Assembly: GCA_964019415.1 (NCBI GenBank)
Contig: OZ025888.1
Span: 585,001 to 649,000, forward strand
DNA length: 64,000 nucleotides
Origin: Ianthella basta
Lineage: Eukaryota; Porifera; Demospongiae; Verongiida; Ianthellidae
Direction: 5' to 3'
Both the position numbers and the translations under genes were made by a program. This document shows positions 51,313 through 64,000 of this stretch, one piece after another; the first letter of the stretch is position 1, and every line of letters begins with the position of its first letter. Below the pieces are notes generated by a model. It worked only from the letters and a program-made list of their open reading frames with translations, was not told the origin of the DNA and did not search any database.

Positions 51313-54300
51313 CCTAGCCTTTGCAGGGGCCTAACTGCAAGAGTCACTTTTGAATAATCTTACCTTGTCGTATCTTGCCAAATCTTGCCTAATCTTACCT
51401 TGTTATACCTTGCCAAATCTTGCCTAATCTTACCTTGTCATATCTTGCCACATCTTGCCTTGTCATATCTTGCCAGATCTTACCTTGTCATATCTTGCCA
51501 AATATTGCCTAATCTTACCTTGGCGTATCTTGCCAAATCTTGCCAAATCTTACATTGTCATATCTTGCCAAATCTTGCCTAATCTTATCTTGTCGTATCT
51601 TGCCAAATCTTGCCTAATCTTACCTTGTCATATCTTGCCAAATCTTGCCTAATCTAACCTTGTTGTATCTTGCCAGATCTTACCTTGTCGTATCTTGCCA
51701 GATCTTACCTTGTCATATCTTGCCAAATCTTGCCTAATCTTACCTTGGCGTCTCTTGCCAAATCTTGCCAAATCTTACCTTGTCATATTTTGCCAAATCT
51801 TACCTTATCATATCTTGTCAAATCTTGGAAATTCTTACCATGTCATATCTTGCCAAATCTTGCCTAATCTTACCTTGTCGTATCTTGCCAAATCTTACCT
51901 TATCGTATCTTGCCAGATCTTACCTTGTCGTATCTTGCCAGATCTTACCTTGTCGTATCTTGCCAAATCTTGCCTAATCTTACCTTGGCGTATCTTGCCA
52001 AATCTTGCCAAATCTTACCTTGTCATATCTTGCCAAATCTTGCCTAATCTAACCTTGCCGTATCTTGCCAGATCTTACTTTGACGTATCTTGCCAGATCT
52101 TACCTTGTCATATCTTGCCAAATCTTGCCTAATCTTATATTGGCGTCTCTTGCCAAATCTTGCCAAATCTTACCTTGTCATATTTTGCCATATCTTGACT
52201 AATCTTACCTTGTCGTATCTTGCCAAATCTTACCTTGTCATATCTTGCCAAATCTTGCCTAATCTTACCTTGTCATACCTTGCCAAATCTTGCCTAATCT
52301 TACCTTGTCATATCTTGCCACATCTTGCCTTGTCATATCTTGCCAGATCTTACCTTGGCATATCTTGCCAAATTTTGCCTAATCTTACCTTGGCGTATCT
52401 TGCCAAATCTTGCCAAATCTTACATTGTCATATCTTGCCAAATCTTTCCTAACCTTACCTTGTCGTATCTTGCCACATCTTGCCTAATCTTACCTTGTCA
52501 TATCTTGCCAAATCTTGCCTAATCTTACCTTGTCATATCTTGCCAAATCTTGCCTAATCTTACCTTGTCATATCTTGCCAAATCTTGCCTAATCTTACCT
52601 TGGCGTATCTTGCCAAATCTTGCCTAATCTTACCTTCAGTTGTTGTATCTTGCCAAATTTTGCCTAATCTTACCTTGGCATATCTTGCCAAATCTTGCCA
52701 AATCTTACATTGTCATATCTTGCCTGATCTTGCTTATAATATTACCTTGTCGTATCTTGCCAAATCTTGCCTAATCTTACCTCTGTCATATCTTGCCAAA
52801 TCTTGCCTAATCTTTCCTTGTCATATCCTGCCAAATCTAGCCTAATCTTACCTTGTCATATCTTGTCAAATCTTGCCTAATCTTACCTTCTCATATCCTG
52901 CCAAATCTTGCCTAATCTTACCTTGTCATATCTTGCCAAATCTTGCCTAATCTTACCTTGTCATATCTTGCCACATCTTGCCTTGTCATATCTTATTAGA
53001 TCGTACCTTGTCATATCTTGCCAAATTTTGCCTAATCTTACCTTGGCGTATCTTGCCAAATCTTGCCTAATCTTACATTGTCATATCTTGCCAAATCTTG
53101 CATAATCTTACCTTGTCGTATCTTGCCAAATCTTGCCTAATCTTACCTCTGTCATATCTTGCCAAATCTTGCCTAATTTTACCTTGTCATATCTTGCCAA
53201 ATCTTGCCTAATCTTACCTTGTCATATCTTGCCAAATCTTGCCTAATCTTATCTTGTCATATCTTGCCAAATCTTGCCTAATCTTACCTTGGCGTATCTT
53301 GCCAAATCTTGCCTAATCTTACCTTCAGTTGTTGTATCTTGCCAAATCTTGCCTAAACTTACCTTGTCATATCTTGCCAAATCTTGCTTTATTTTACCTT
53401 GGCGTATCTTGCCAAATCTTGCCTACTCTTACATTGTCATATCTTGCCAAATCTTGCCTTGTCATATCTTGTCAGATCTTACCTTGTGATATCTTGCCAA
53501 ATCTTGCCTAATCTTACCTTCTCATATCTTGCTAAATCTTGCCTAATCTTACCTTGGCGTATCTTGACAAATCTTGCCTAATCTTACCTTCAGTTCTTGT
53601 ATCTTGCCAAATCTTGCCTAATCTTACCTTGTCGTATCTTGCCAAATCTTGCCTAATCTTATCTTGTCGTATCTTGCCAGATCTTACTTTGTCGTATCTT
53701 GCCTTATCTTACCTTGGCATATCTTGCCAAATCTTGCCTAATCTTACCTTGGCGTATCTTGACAAATCTTGCCAAATCTTACCTTGTCATATCTTGCCAA
53801 ATCTTGCCTAATCTAACCTTGTCGTATCTTGCCAGATCTTACCTTGTCGTATCTTGCCAGATCTTACCTGGTCATATCTTGCCAACTTGCCTAATCTTAC
53901 CTTGGCGTATCTTGCCAAATCTTGCCTAATCTTACCTTGGCGTATCTTGACAAAATCTTGCCAAATCTTACCTTGTCATATCTTGCCAAATCTTGCCTAA
54001 TCTAACCTTGTCGTATGTTGCCAGATCTTACCTTGTCGTATCTTGCCAGATCTTACCTTGTCATATCTTGCCAAATCTTGCCTAATCTTACATTGGCGTC
54101 TCTTGCCAAATCTTGCCAAATCTTACCTTGTCATATTTTGCCATATCATGACTAATCTTACCTTGTCGTATCTTGCCAAATCTTACCTTGTCATATCTTG
54201 CCAAATCTTGCCTAATCTTACCATGTCATATCTTGCCAAATCTTGCCTAATCTTACCTTGTCATATCTTGCCACATCTTGTCATGTCATATCTTGCCAGA

Positions 54301-57300
54301 TCTTACCTTGTCATATCTTGCCAAATTTTGCCTAATCTTACCTTGGCGTATCTTGCCAAATCTTGCCAAATCTTACATTGTCGTATCTTGCCAAATCTTG
54401 CCTAACCTTACCTTGTCGTATCTTGCCACATCTTGCCTAATCTTACCATGTCATATCTTGCCAAATCTTGTCTAATCTTACCTTGTCATATCTTGCCAAA
54501 TCTTGCCTAATCTTACCTTGTCATATCTTGCCAAATCTTACCTTGGCGTATCTTGCCAAATCTTGCCTAATCTTACCTTGGAGTATCTTGCCAAATCATG
54601 CCTAATCTTACATTCAGTTGTTGTATCTTGCCAAATCTTGCCTAAACTTACCTTGTCATATCTTGCCAAATCTTGCTTTATTTTACCTTGGCGTATCTTG
54701 CCAAATCTTGCCTAATCTTACATTGTCATATCTTGCCAAATCTTGCCTAATCTTACCTTGTCGTATCTTGCCAGATCTTACCTTGTCGTATCTTGCCAGA
54801 TCTTATATTACCTGGTCATATCTTGCCAACTTGCCTAATCTTACCTTGGCGTATCTTGCCAAATCTTGCCAAATCTTACATTGTCATATCTTGCCAAATC
54901 TTGCCTAATCTTATCTTGTCGTATCTTGCCAAATCTTGCCAAAGGTAATCTTACCTTGTCGTATCTTGCCAGATCATACCTTGTCATATCTTGTCAGATC
55001 TTACCTTGTCATATCTTGCCAAATTTTGCCTAATCTTACCATGGCGTATCTTGCCTAATCTTGCCAAATCTTGCCAAATCTTACATTGTCATTTCTTGCC
55101 AAATCTTGCCTAATCTTACCTTGTCGTATCTTGCCAAATCTTGCCTAATCTTACCTCTGTCATATCTTGCCAAATCTTGACTAATCTTCCCTTGTCATAT
55201 CTTGCCAAATCTAGCCTAATCTTACCTTGTCATATCTTGTCAAATCTTGACTAATCTTACCTTGTCATATCTTGCCAAATCTTGCCTAATCTTACCTTCT
55301 GTTGTTGTATCTTGCCAAATCTTGACTAATCTTACCTTGTCATATCTTGCTACATCTTGCCTTGTCATATCTTCCCAGATCTTACCTTGTCATATCTTGC
55401 CAAATTTTGCCTAATCTTACCTTGTCATATCTTGCCAAATCTTGCCTAATCTTACCTTGTCATATCTTGCCAAATCTTGCCTAATCGTGCCTTGGCGTAT
55501 CTTGCCAAATCTTGCCTAATCTTACCTTGTTGTATCTTGCCAGATCTTACCTTGTCGTATCTTGCCAGATCTTACCTCGTCATAACTTGCCAACTTGCTT
55601 AATCTTACCTTGGCGTATCTTGCCAAATCTTGCCTAATCTTACCTTGTCATATCTTGCCAAATCTTGCCAAAGGTGATCTTACCTTGTCGTATCTTGCCA
55701 GATCTTACCTTGTCATATCTTGCCAGATCTTACCTTGTCATATCTTGCCAAATTTTGCCTAATCTTACCTTGGCGTATCTTGCCAAATCTTGCCAAATCT
55801 TACATTGTCATATCTTGCCTAATCTTGCCTATAATCTTACCTTGTCGTATCTTGCCAAATCTTGCCTAATCTTACTTCTGTCATATCTTGCCAAATCTTG
55901 CCTAATCTTTCCTTGTCATATCCTGCCAAATCTAGCCTAATCTTACCTTGTCATATCTTGTCAAATCTTGCCTAATCTTATCTTGTCATATCTTGTCAAA
56001 TCTTGCCTAATCTTACCTTGTCATATCTTGCCAAATCTTGCCTAATCTTACCTTGTCATATCTTGCCACATCTTGCCTTGTCATATCTTATTAGATCGTA
56101 CCTTGTCATATCTTGCCAAATTTTGCCTAATCTTACCTTGGCGTATCTTGCCAAATCTTGCCATATCTTACATTGTCATATCTTGCCGAATCTTGCCTAA
56201 TCTTACCTTGTCGTATCTTGCCAAATCTTGCCTAATCTTACCTTGTCATATCTTGCCAAATCTTGCCTAATCTTACCTTGTCATATCTTGCCAAATCTTG
56301 CCTAATCTTACCTTGTCATATCTTGCCAAATCTTGCCTAATCTTGCCTTGTCATATCTTGCCAAATCTTGCCTAATCTTACCTTGTCATATCTTGCCAAA
56401 TCTTGCCTAATCTTACCTTGGCGTATCTTGCCAAATCTTGCCTAATCTTACCTTCAGTTGTTGTATCTTGCCAAATCTTGCCTAAACTTACCTTGTCATA
56501 TCTTGCCAAATCTTGCTTTATTTTACCTTGGCGTATCTTGCCAAATCTTGCCTACTCTTACATTGTCATATCTTGCCAAATCTTGCCTTGTCATATCTTG
56601 TCAGATCTTACCTTGTCATATCTTGCCAAATCTTGCCTAATCTTACCTTCTCATATCTTGCCAAATCTTGCCTAATCTTACCTTGGCGTATCTTGACAAA
56701 TCTTGCCTAATCTTACCTTCAGTTCTTGTATCTTGCCAAATCTTGCCTAATCTTACCTTGTCGTATCTTGCCAAATCTTGCCTAATCTTATCTTGTCGTA
56801 TCTTGCCAAATCCTACTTTGTCGTATCTTGCCTTATCTTACCTTGGCATATCTTGCCAAATCTTGCCTAATCTTACCTTGGCGTATCTTGACAAATCTTG
56901 CCAAATCTTACCTTGTCATATCTTGCCAAATCTTGCCTAATCTAACCTTGTCGTATCTTGCCAGATCTTACCTTGTCGTATCTTGCCAGATCTTACCTTG
57001 TCATATCTTGCCAAATCTTGCCTAATCTAACCTTGGCGTCTCTTGCCAAATCTTACCTTGTCATATTTTGCCAAATCTTACCTTTTCATTTCTTGCCAAA
57101 TCTTGCGAAATCTTACCATGTCATATCTTGCCAAATCTTACCTTGTCATATCTTGCCAAATCTTACCTTATCATATCTTGCCAAAATCTTGCGAAATCTT
57201 ACCATGTCATATCTTGCCAAATCTTGCCTAATCTTACCTTGTGGTATCTTGCCAAATCTTACCTTATTGTATCTTACTGGATCTTACCTTGTCGAATCTT

Positions 57301-60300
57301 GCCAGATCTTACCTTGTCATCTCTTGCCAAATCTTACCTTGTCATATCTTGACAAATCTTGCCTAATCTTGCCTTGGCGTATCTTGACAAATCTTACCTC
57401 TGTCATATCTTGACAAATCTTGCCTAATCTTACCTTGGCATATCTTGCCAAATCTTGCCTAATCTTACCTTGGAGTATCTTGCCAAATCTTGCCTAATCT
57501 TACCTTCAGATGTTGTATCTTGCCAAATCTTGCCTAGTATACTGACCTTGTCATATCTTGCCAAATCTTGTCTAATCTTACCTCTTCATATCCTGCCATA
57601 TCTTACCTTGTCATGTCTTGCCAAATCTTGCCTAATCTTACCTTGTCATATCTTGCCAAATCTTGCCTAATCTAACCTTGGCATCTCTTGCCAAATCTTG
57701 CCTAATCTAACCTTGTCATATTTTGCCAAATCTTGACTAATCTTACCTTGTCGTATCTTGCCAAATCTTACCTTGTCATATCTTGCCAATTCTTACCTTA
57801 TCATATCTTGCCAAATCTTGCAAAATCTTACCATGTCATATCTTGCCAAATCTTGCCTAATCTTACCTTGTCGTATCTTGCCAAATCTTACCTTATAGTA
57901 TCTTGCCAGATCTTACCTTGTCGAATCTTGCCAGATCTTACCTTGTCATCTCTTGCCAAATCTTACCTTGTCATATCTTGCCAAATCTTGCCTAATCTTA
58001 CCTTGGCGTATCTTAACAAATCTTGCCAAATCTTACCTATGTCATATCTTGCCAAATCTTGCCTAATCTTACCTTGTCGTAACTTGCCAAATCTTGCCTA
58101 ATCTTACCTTGTCGTATCTTGCCAGATATTACCTTGTCGTATCTTGCCTTATCTTACCTTGGCATATCTTGCCAAATCTTGCCTAATCTTACCTTGGCGT
58201 ATCTTGACAAATCTTGCCAAATCTTACCTTGTCATATCTTGCCAAATCTTACCTTGTCGTATCTTGCCAGATCTTACCTTGTCGTATCTTGCCAGAACTT
58301 ACGTTGTCATATCCTGCCAAATCTTGCCTAATCTTACCTTGGCGTCTCTTGCCAAATCTTGCCAAATCTTACCTTGTCATATTTTGCCAAATCTTACCTT
58401 ATCATATCTTGCCAAATCTTGGAAATTCTTACCATGTCATATCTTGCCAAATCTTGCCTAATTTTACCTTGTCGTATCTTGCCAAATCTTACCTTATCAT
58501 ATCTTGCCAGATCTTACCTTGTCGAATCTTGCCAGATCTTACATTACCGTATTGTGCCAGATCTTACCTTGTCATATCTTGCCAAATCTTGCCAAACCTT
58601 ACCTTGTCATATCTTGCGAAATCTTGCCTAATCTAATCTTGTCGTATCTTGCCAGATCTTACCTTGTTGTATCTTGCCAGATCTTACCTTGTCATATCTT
58701 GCCAAATCTTGCCTAATCTTACCTTGTCATATCTTACAAAATCTTGCCTAATCTTACCTTGTCATATTTTGCCACATCTTGCCTTGTCATATCTTGCCAG
58801 ATCTTACCTTGCCATATCTTGCCAAAAATTGTCTAATCTTACCTTGGCGTATCTTGCCAAATCTTGCCTAATCTTACCTTGTCATATCTTTCCAAATCTT
58901 GCCTAATCTTACCTTGTCATATCTTGCCAAATCTTGCCTAATCTTACCTTCTCATATCTTGACAAATTTTTTTAATCTAACCTTGTCATATATTGCCAAA
59001 TCTTGCCTAATCTTACCATGGCGTATCTTGCCTAATCTTGTCATATCTTGTCAGATCTTACCTTGTCATATCTTGCCAAATTTTGCCTAATCTTACCTTG
59101 GCGTATCTTGCCAAATCTTGCCAAATCTTACATTGTCATATCTTGCCAAATCTTGCCTAATCTTACCTTGTCGTATCTTGCCAAATCTTGACTAATCTTA
59201 CCTTGTCATATCTTGCCAAATCTTGCCTAATCTTACATTGTCATATCTTGCCAAATATTGCCTAATCTTACCTTGTCATATCTTGCCAAATCTTGCCTAA
59301 TTTTACCTTGTCATATCTTGCCAAATCTTGCCTAATCTTACATTGTCATATCTTGCCAAATCTTGCCTAATCTTACCATGTCATTTCTTGCCACATCTTG
59401 CCTAATCTTACCTTGTCATATCTTGCCAAATCTTGCCTAATCTTACCTTGTCATCTCTTGCCAAATCTTGCCTAATCTTGCCTCGGCGTATCTTGCCAAA
59501 TCTTGCCTAATCTTACCTTGTTGTATCTTGCCAGATCTTACCTTGTCGTATCTTGCCAGATCTTACCTCGTCATATCTTGCCAACTTGCCTATTCTTACC
59601 TAGGCGTATCTTGCCAAATCTTGCCTAATCTTACCTTGCCATATCTTGCCAAATCTAGCCAAATCTTACCTTGTCATATCTTGCCAAATCTTGCCTAATC
59701 TTACTTTGTCGTATCTTGCCAAATCTTGCCTAATCTTACCTCTGTCATATCTTGCCAAATCTTGACTAATCTTACCTTGTCATATCTTGCCAAATCTAGC
59801 CTAATCTTACCTTGTCATATCTTGTCAAATCTTGACTAATCTTACCTTGTCATATCTTGCCAAATCTTGCCTAATCTTACCTTCTGTTGTTGTATCTTGC
59901 CAAATCTTGACTAATCTTACCTTGTCATATATTGCCACATCTAGCCTTGTCATATCTTGCCACATCTTACCTTGTCATATCTTGCCAAATTTTGCCTAAT
60001 CTTACCTTGGCGTATCTTGCCAAATCTTGCCAAATCTTACATTGTCATATATATCTTGCCAAATCGTGTCTAATCTTACCTTGTCATACCTTGCCAAATC
60101 TTGCCTAATCTTACCTTGTCATATCTTGCCAAATCTTGCCTAATCTTACTTTGTCATATCTTGCCAAATCTTACCTTGTCATTTCTTGCCAAATCTTGCC
60201 TAATCTTACCTTGTCATATCTTGCCAAATCTTGCCTAATCTTACCTTGTCATCTCTTGCCAAATCTTGCCTAATCTTACCTTGGCGTATCTTGCCAAATC

Positions 60301-63300
60301 TTGCCTAATCTTACCTTGTTGTATCTTGCCAGATCTTACCTTGTCGTATCTTGCCAGATCTTACCTCGTCATATCTTGCCAACTTGCCTAATCTTACCTT
60401 GGCATATCTTGCCAAATCTTGCCTAATCTTACCTTGTCATATCTTGCCAAATCTTGCCAAAGGTGATCTTACCTTGTCGTAACTTGCCAGATCTTACCTT
60501 GTCATATCTTGCCAAATCTTGCCTAATCTTACCTTGTCATATCTTGCCAAATCTTGCCTAATCTTACCTTGTCATATCTTGCCAAATTTTGCCTAATCTT
60601 ACCTTGGCGTATCTTGCCAAATCTTGCCAAATCTTACATTGTCATATCTTGCCAAATCTTGCCTAATCTTACCTTGTCGTATCTTGCCACATCATGCCTA
60701 ATCTTACCTCTGTCATATCTTGCCAAATCTTGCCTAATCTTACCTTGTCATATCTTGCCACATCTTACCTTGTCATATCTTGCCAGATCTTACCTTGTCA
60801 TATCTTGCCAAATTTTGCCTAATCTTACTTTGGCGTATCTTGCCAAATCTTGCCAAATCTTACCTTGTCATATCTTGCCAAATCTTGCCTAATCTTACCT
60901 TGGCATATCTTGCCAAATCTTGCCTAATCTAACCTTGTCATTTCTTGCCACATCTTGCCTAATCTTACCTTGTCATATCTTGCCAAATCTTGCCTAATCT
61001 TACCTTGTCATCTCTTGCCAAATCTTGCCTAATCTTGCCTCGGCGTATCTTGCCAAATCTTGCCTAATCTTACCTTGTTGTATCTTGCCAGATCTTACCT
61101 TGTCGTATCTTGCCAGATCTTACCTCGTCATATCTTGCCAACTTGCCTATTCTTACCTTGGCGTATCTTGCCAAATCTTGCCTAATCTTACCTTGCCATA
61201 TCTTGCCAAATCTAGCCAAATCTTACCTTGTCATATCTTGCCAAATCTTGCCTAATCTTACCTTGTCGTATCTTGCCAAATCTTGCCTAATCTTACCTCT
61301 GTCATATCTTGCCAAATCTTGACTAATCTTACCTTGTCATATCTTGCCAAATCTAGCCTAATCTTACCTTGTCATATCTTGTCAAATCTTGACTAATCTT
61401 ACCTTGTCATATCTTGCCAAATCTTGCCTAATCTTACCTTCTGTTGTTGTATCTTGCCAAATCTTGCCTAATCTTACCTTGTCATATATTGCCACATCTA
61501 GCCTTGTCATATCTTGCCACATCTTACCTTGTCATATCTTGCCAAATTTTGCCTAATCTTACCTTGGCGTATCTTGCCAAATCTTGCCAAATCTTACATT
61601 GTCATATATATCTTGCCAAATCGTGTCTAATCTTACCTTGTCATACCTTGCCAAATCTTGCCTAATCTTACCTTGTCATATCTTGCCAAATCTTGCCTAA
61701 TCTTACTTTGTCATATCTTGCCAAATCTTGCCTAATCTTACCTTGTCATATCTTGCCAAATTTTGCCTAATCTTACCTTGGCGTATCTTTTCGTATCTTG
61801 CCAGATCTTACCTTGTCAAATCTTGCCAGATCTTACCTTGTCGTATCTTGCCAGATCTTACCTTGTCATATCTTGCCAAATCTTGCCTAATCTTACCTTG
61901 GCGTATCTTGACAAATCTTGCCAAATCTTACCTTGTCATATCTTGCCAAATCTTGCCTAATCTTACCTTGTCATATCTTGCCAAATCTTGCCTAATCTTA
62001 CCTTGTCATCTCTTGCCAAATCTTGCCTAATCTTACCTTGGCGTATCTTGCCAAATCTTGCCTAATCTTACCTTGTTGTATCTTGCCAGATCTTACCTTG
62101 TCGTATCTTGCCAGATCTTACCTCGTCATATCTTGCCAACTTGCCTAATCTTACCTTGGCATATCTTGCCAAATCTTGCCTAATCTTACCTTGTCATATC
62201 TTGCCAAATCTTGCCAAAGGTGATCTTACCTTGTCGTAACTTGCCAGATCTTACCTTGTCATATCTTGCCAAATCTTGCCTAATCTTACCTTGTCATATC
62301 TTGCCAAATCTTGCCTAATCTTACCTTGTCATATCTTGCCAAATTTTGCCTAATCTTACCTTGGCGTATCTTGCCAAATCTTGCCAAATCTTACATTGTC
62401 ATATCTTGCCAAATCTTGCCTAATCTTACCTTGTCGTATCTTGCCACATCATGCCTAATCTTACCTCTGTCATATCTTGCCAAATCTTGCCTAATCTTAC
62501 CTTGTCATATCTTGCCACATCTTACCTTGTCATATCTTGCCAGATCTTACCTTGTCATATCTTGCCAAATTTTGCCTAATCTTACTTTGGCGTATCTTGC
62601 CAAATCTTGCCAAATCTTACCTTGTCATATCTTGCCAAATCTTGCCTAATCTTACCTTGTCGTATCTTGCCAAATCTTGCCTAATCTTACCTTGTCATAT
62701 CTTGCCAAATCTTGCCTAATCTTACCTTGTCATATCTTGCCAAATCTTGCCTAATCTTACCTTGTCGTATCTTGCCAAATCTTGCCTAATCTTACCTTGT
62801 CATATCTTGCCAAATCTTGCCTAATCTTACCTTGTCATATCTTGCCAAATCTTGCTTAATCTTACCTTGGCGTATCTTGCCAAATCTTGCCTAATCTTAC
62901 CTTCAGCTGTTGTATCTTGCCAAATCTTGCCTAAGGTTACTTTGTCATATCTTGCCAAATCTTGCCTAATCTTACCTTGTCATCTCTTGCCAAATCTTGC
63001 CTAATCTTATATTGGCGTATCTTGCCAAATCTTGCCTAATCTTACCTTGTTGTATCTTGCCAGATCTTACCTTGTTGTATCTTGCCAGATCTTACCTCGT
63101 CATATCTTGCCAACTTGCCTAATCTTACCTTGTCGTATCTTGCCAAATCTTGCCTAATCTTACCTTGTCATATCTTGCCAAATCTTGCCAAAGGTGATCT
63201 TACCTTGTCGTAACTTGCCAGATCTTACCTTGTCATATCTTGCCAAATCTTGCCTAATCTTACCTTGTCATATCTTGCCAAATCTTGCCTAATCTTACCT

Positions 63301-64000
63301 TGTCATATCTTGCCAAATTTTGCCTAATCTTACCTTGGCGTATCTTGCCAAATCTTGCCAAATCTTACATTGTCATATCTTGCCAAATCTTGCCTAATCT
63401 TACCTTGTCATATCTTGCCAAATCTAGCCTAATCTTACCTTGTCATATCTTGTCAAATCTTGCCTAATCTTACCTTGTCATATCTTGCCAAATCTTGCCT
63501 AATCTTACCTTGTTATATCTTGCCAAATCTTGCCTAATCTTACCTTGTCATATCTTGCCACATCTTGCCTTGTCATATCTTGCCAGATCTTTCCTTGTCA
63601 TATCTTGCCAAATTTTGCCTAATCTTACCTTGGCGTATCTTGCCAAATCTTGCCAAATCTTACATTGTCATATCTTGCCAAATCTTGCCTAATCTTACCT
63701 TGTCGTATCTTGCCAAATCTTGCCTAATCTTACCTTGTCATATCTTGCCAAATCTTGCCTAATCTTACCTTGTCGTATCTTGCCAAATCTTGCCTAATCT
63801 TACCTTGTCATATCTTGCCAAATCTTGCCTAATCTTACCTTGTCATATCTTGCCAAATCTTGCCTAATCTTACCTTGTCATATCTTGCCAAATCTTGCCT
63901 AATCTTACCTTGTGATATCTTGCCAAATCTTGCCTAATCTTACCTTGGCGTATCTTGCCAAATCTTGCCTAATCTTACCTTCAGCTGTTGTATCTTGCCA

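Larger units (their letters stand above)
50964..51352 (+). mobile_element. Hammerhead-bearing retroelement with inverted repeats
   Basis: The only non-satellite segment inside the array. The left arm, 50964-51034 (TTTGTTGCTTGAAGGATCAC...), and right arm, 51242-51312, are inverted copies, 70 of 71 identical. The 207-bp centre carries a hammerhead ribozyme. A further tail of about 40 bp (51313-51352) lies beyond the right arm before the satellite resumes. Hammerheads in terminal repeats plus a short one-sided tail are known for Penelope-like elements. No reverse transcriptase is present, so this would be a non-autonomous or deleted copy. The assignment is inference; the repeats and ribozyme are read directly. 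Confidence 0.7.
44480..64000. repeat. 35-bp satellite array, cut by the window end
   Basis: About 19.5 kb of tandem units. The commonest unit is a 15-mer (ATCTTACCTTGTCAT), then ATCTTGCCAA, then ATCTTGCCTA: 15+10+10 bp. A 25-bp unit (15+10, with ATCTTGCCAG) and a 15-mer variant with TTGGCGT are interspersed, as is a marker variant with TTCAGTTGTTGT. All units thus derive from an ATCTTRCC core. Because 35 is not a multiple of three, stop codons recur only once per 105 bp in each frame. This makes dozens of open frames of 60-195 codons (Leu/Ser/Pro-rich) that I regard as non-coding. Confidence 0.97.

Noticed and set aside
44663-63762. Dozens of open frames of 60-195 codons, Leu/Ser/Pro-rich, on the plus strand
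   Set aside because: They are reading frames through the 35-bp satellite. The same peptide words occur in all three frames, with no start context and no domain.
44480-64000. CRISPR-like array
   Set aside because: No unique spacers between repeats. The host is a eukaryote and units are fully tandem.

Overview
The window is animal nuclear DNA. It has multi-exon genes with short GT-AG introns, several metazoan-only domain architectures, LINE fragments, foldback elements and many TG/CA microsatellites. The gene set (a TIAM/still-life RhoGEF with an N-terminal EVH1 domain, MGME1, two ankyrin TRP channels, a CARD/ANK/LRR/Roc-COR kinase, death-domain debris and NHL propellers), together with compact introns, suggests an early-branching invertebrate. 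A sponge is my best guess, but this is inference and the species cannot be read from the sequence.

Layout. 1-1317: 32-bp minisatellite and 3' flank. 1318-11292 (-): a 21-exon still-life/TIAM-like RacGEF whose introns hold minisatellites and a LINE fragment. 11461-14345 (+): MGME1, a mitochondrial exonuclease, head-to-head with the RacGEF across a 168-bp shared promoter. 14958-20381 (-) and 22175-26282 (-): two intact 15-exon ankyrin-TRP channel paralogues. They were made by a tandem duplication that also copied the 3' part of MGME1, now a pseudogene at 20.7-21.4 kb. 26.7-29.1 kb: a degraded death-domain fragment, pieces of a WW-domain gene, three foldback elements with TAGTCTCG ends and a large inverted repeat. 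29339-39703 (-): an LRRK1-like ROCO kinase, probably continuous with an upstream CARD-like exon. Its reading frame carries one in-frame stop and several single-base frameshifts. 40.3-40.7 kb: another LINE fragment. 41631-43770 (-): an NHL beta-propeller gene and a truncated tandem copy of its 5' end. About 44480-64000: a 19.5-kb satellite of about 35-bp units that runs off the window edge.

The satellite is interrupted once, at 50964-51352, by an element with 71-bp inverted repeats. This element encodes what reads as a complete type I hammerhead ribozyme (51116-51160). I consider it the most interesting object in the window. Exon boundaries were assigned by hand from splice consensus, phase continuity and domain alignment. 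For the RacGEF, MGME1 and both TRP genes the summed exon lengths are multiples of three, which is an internal check on the models.
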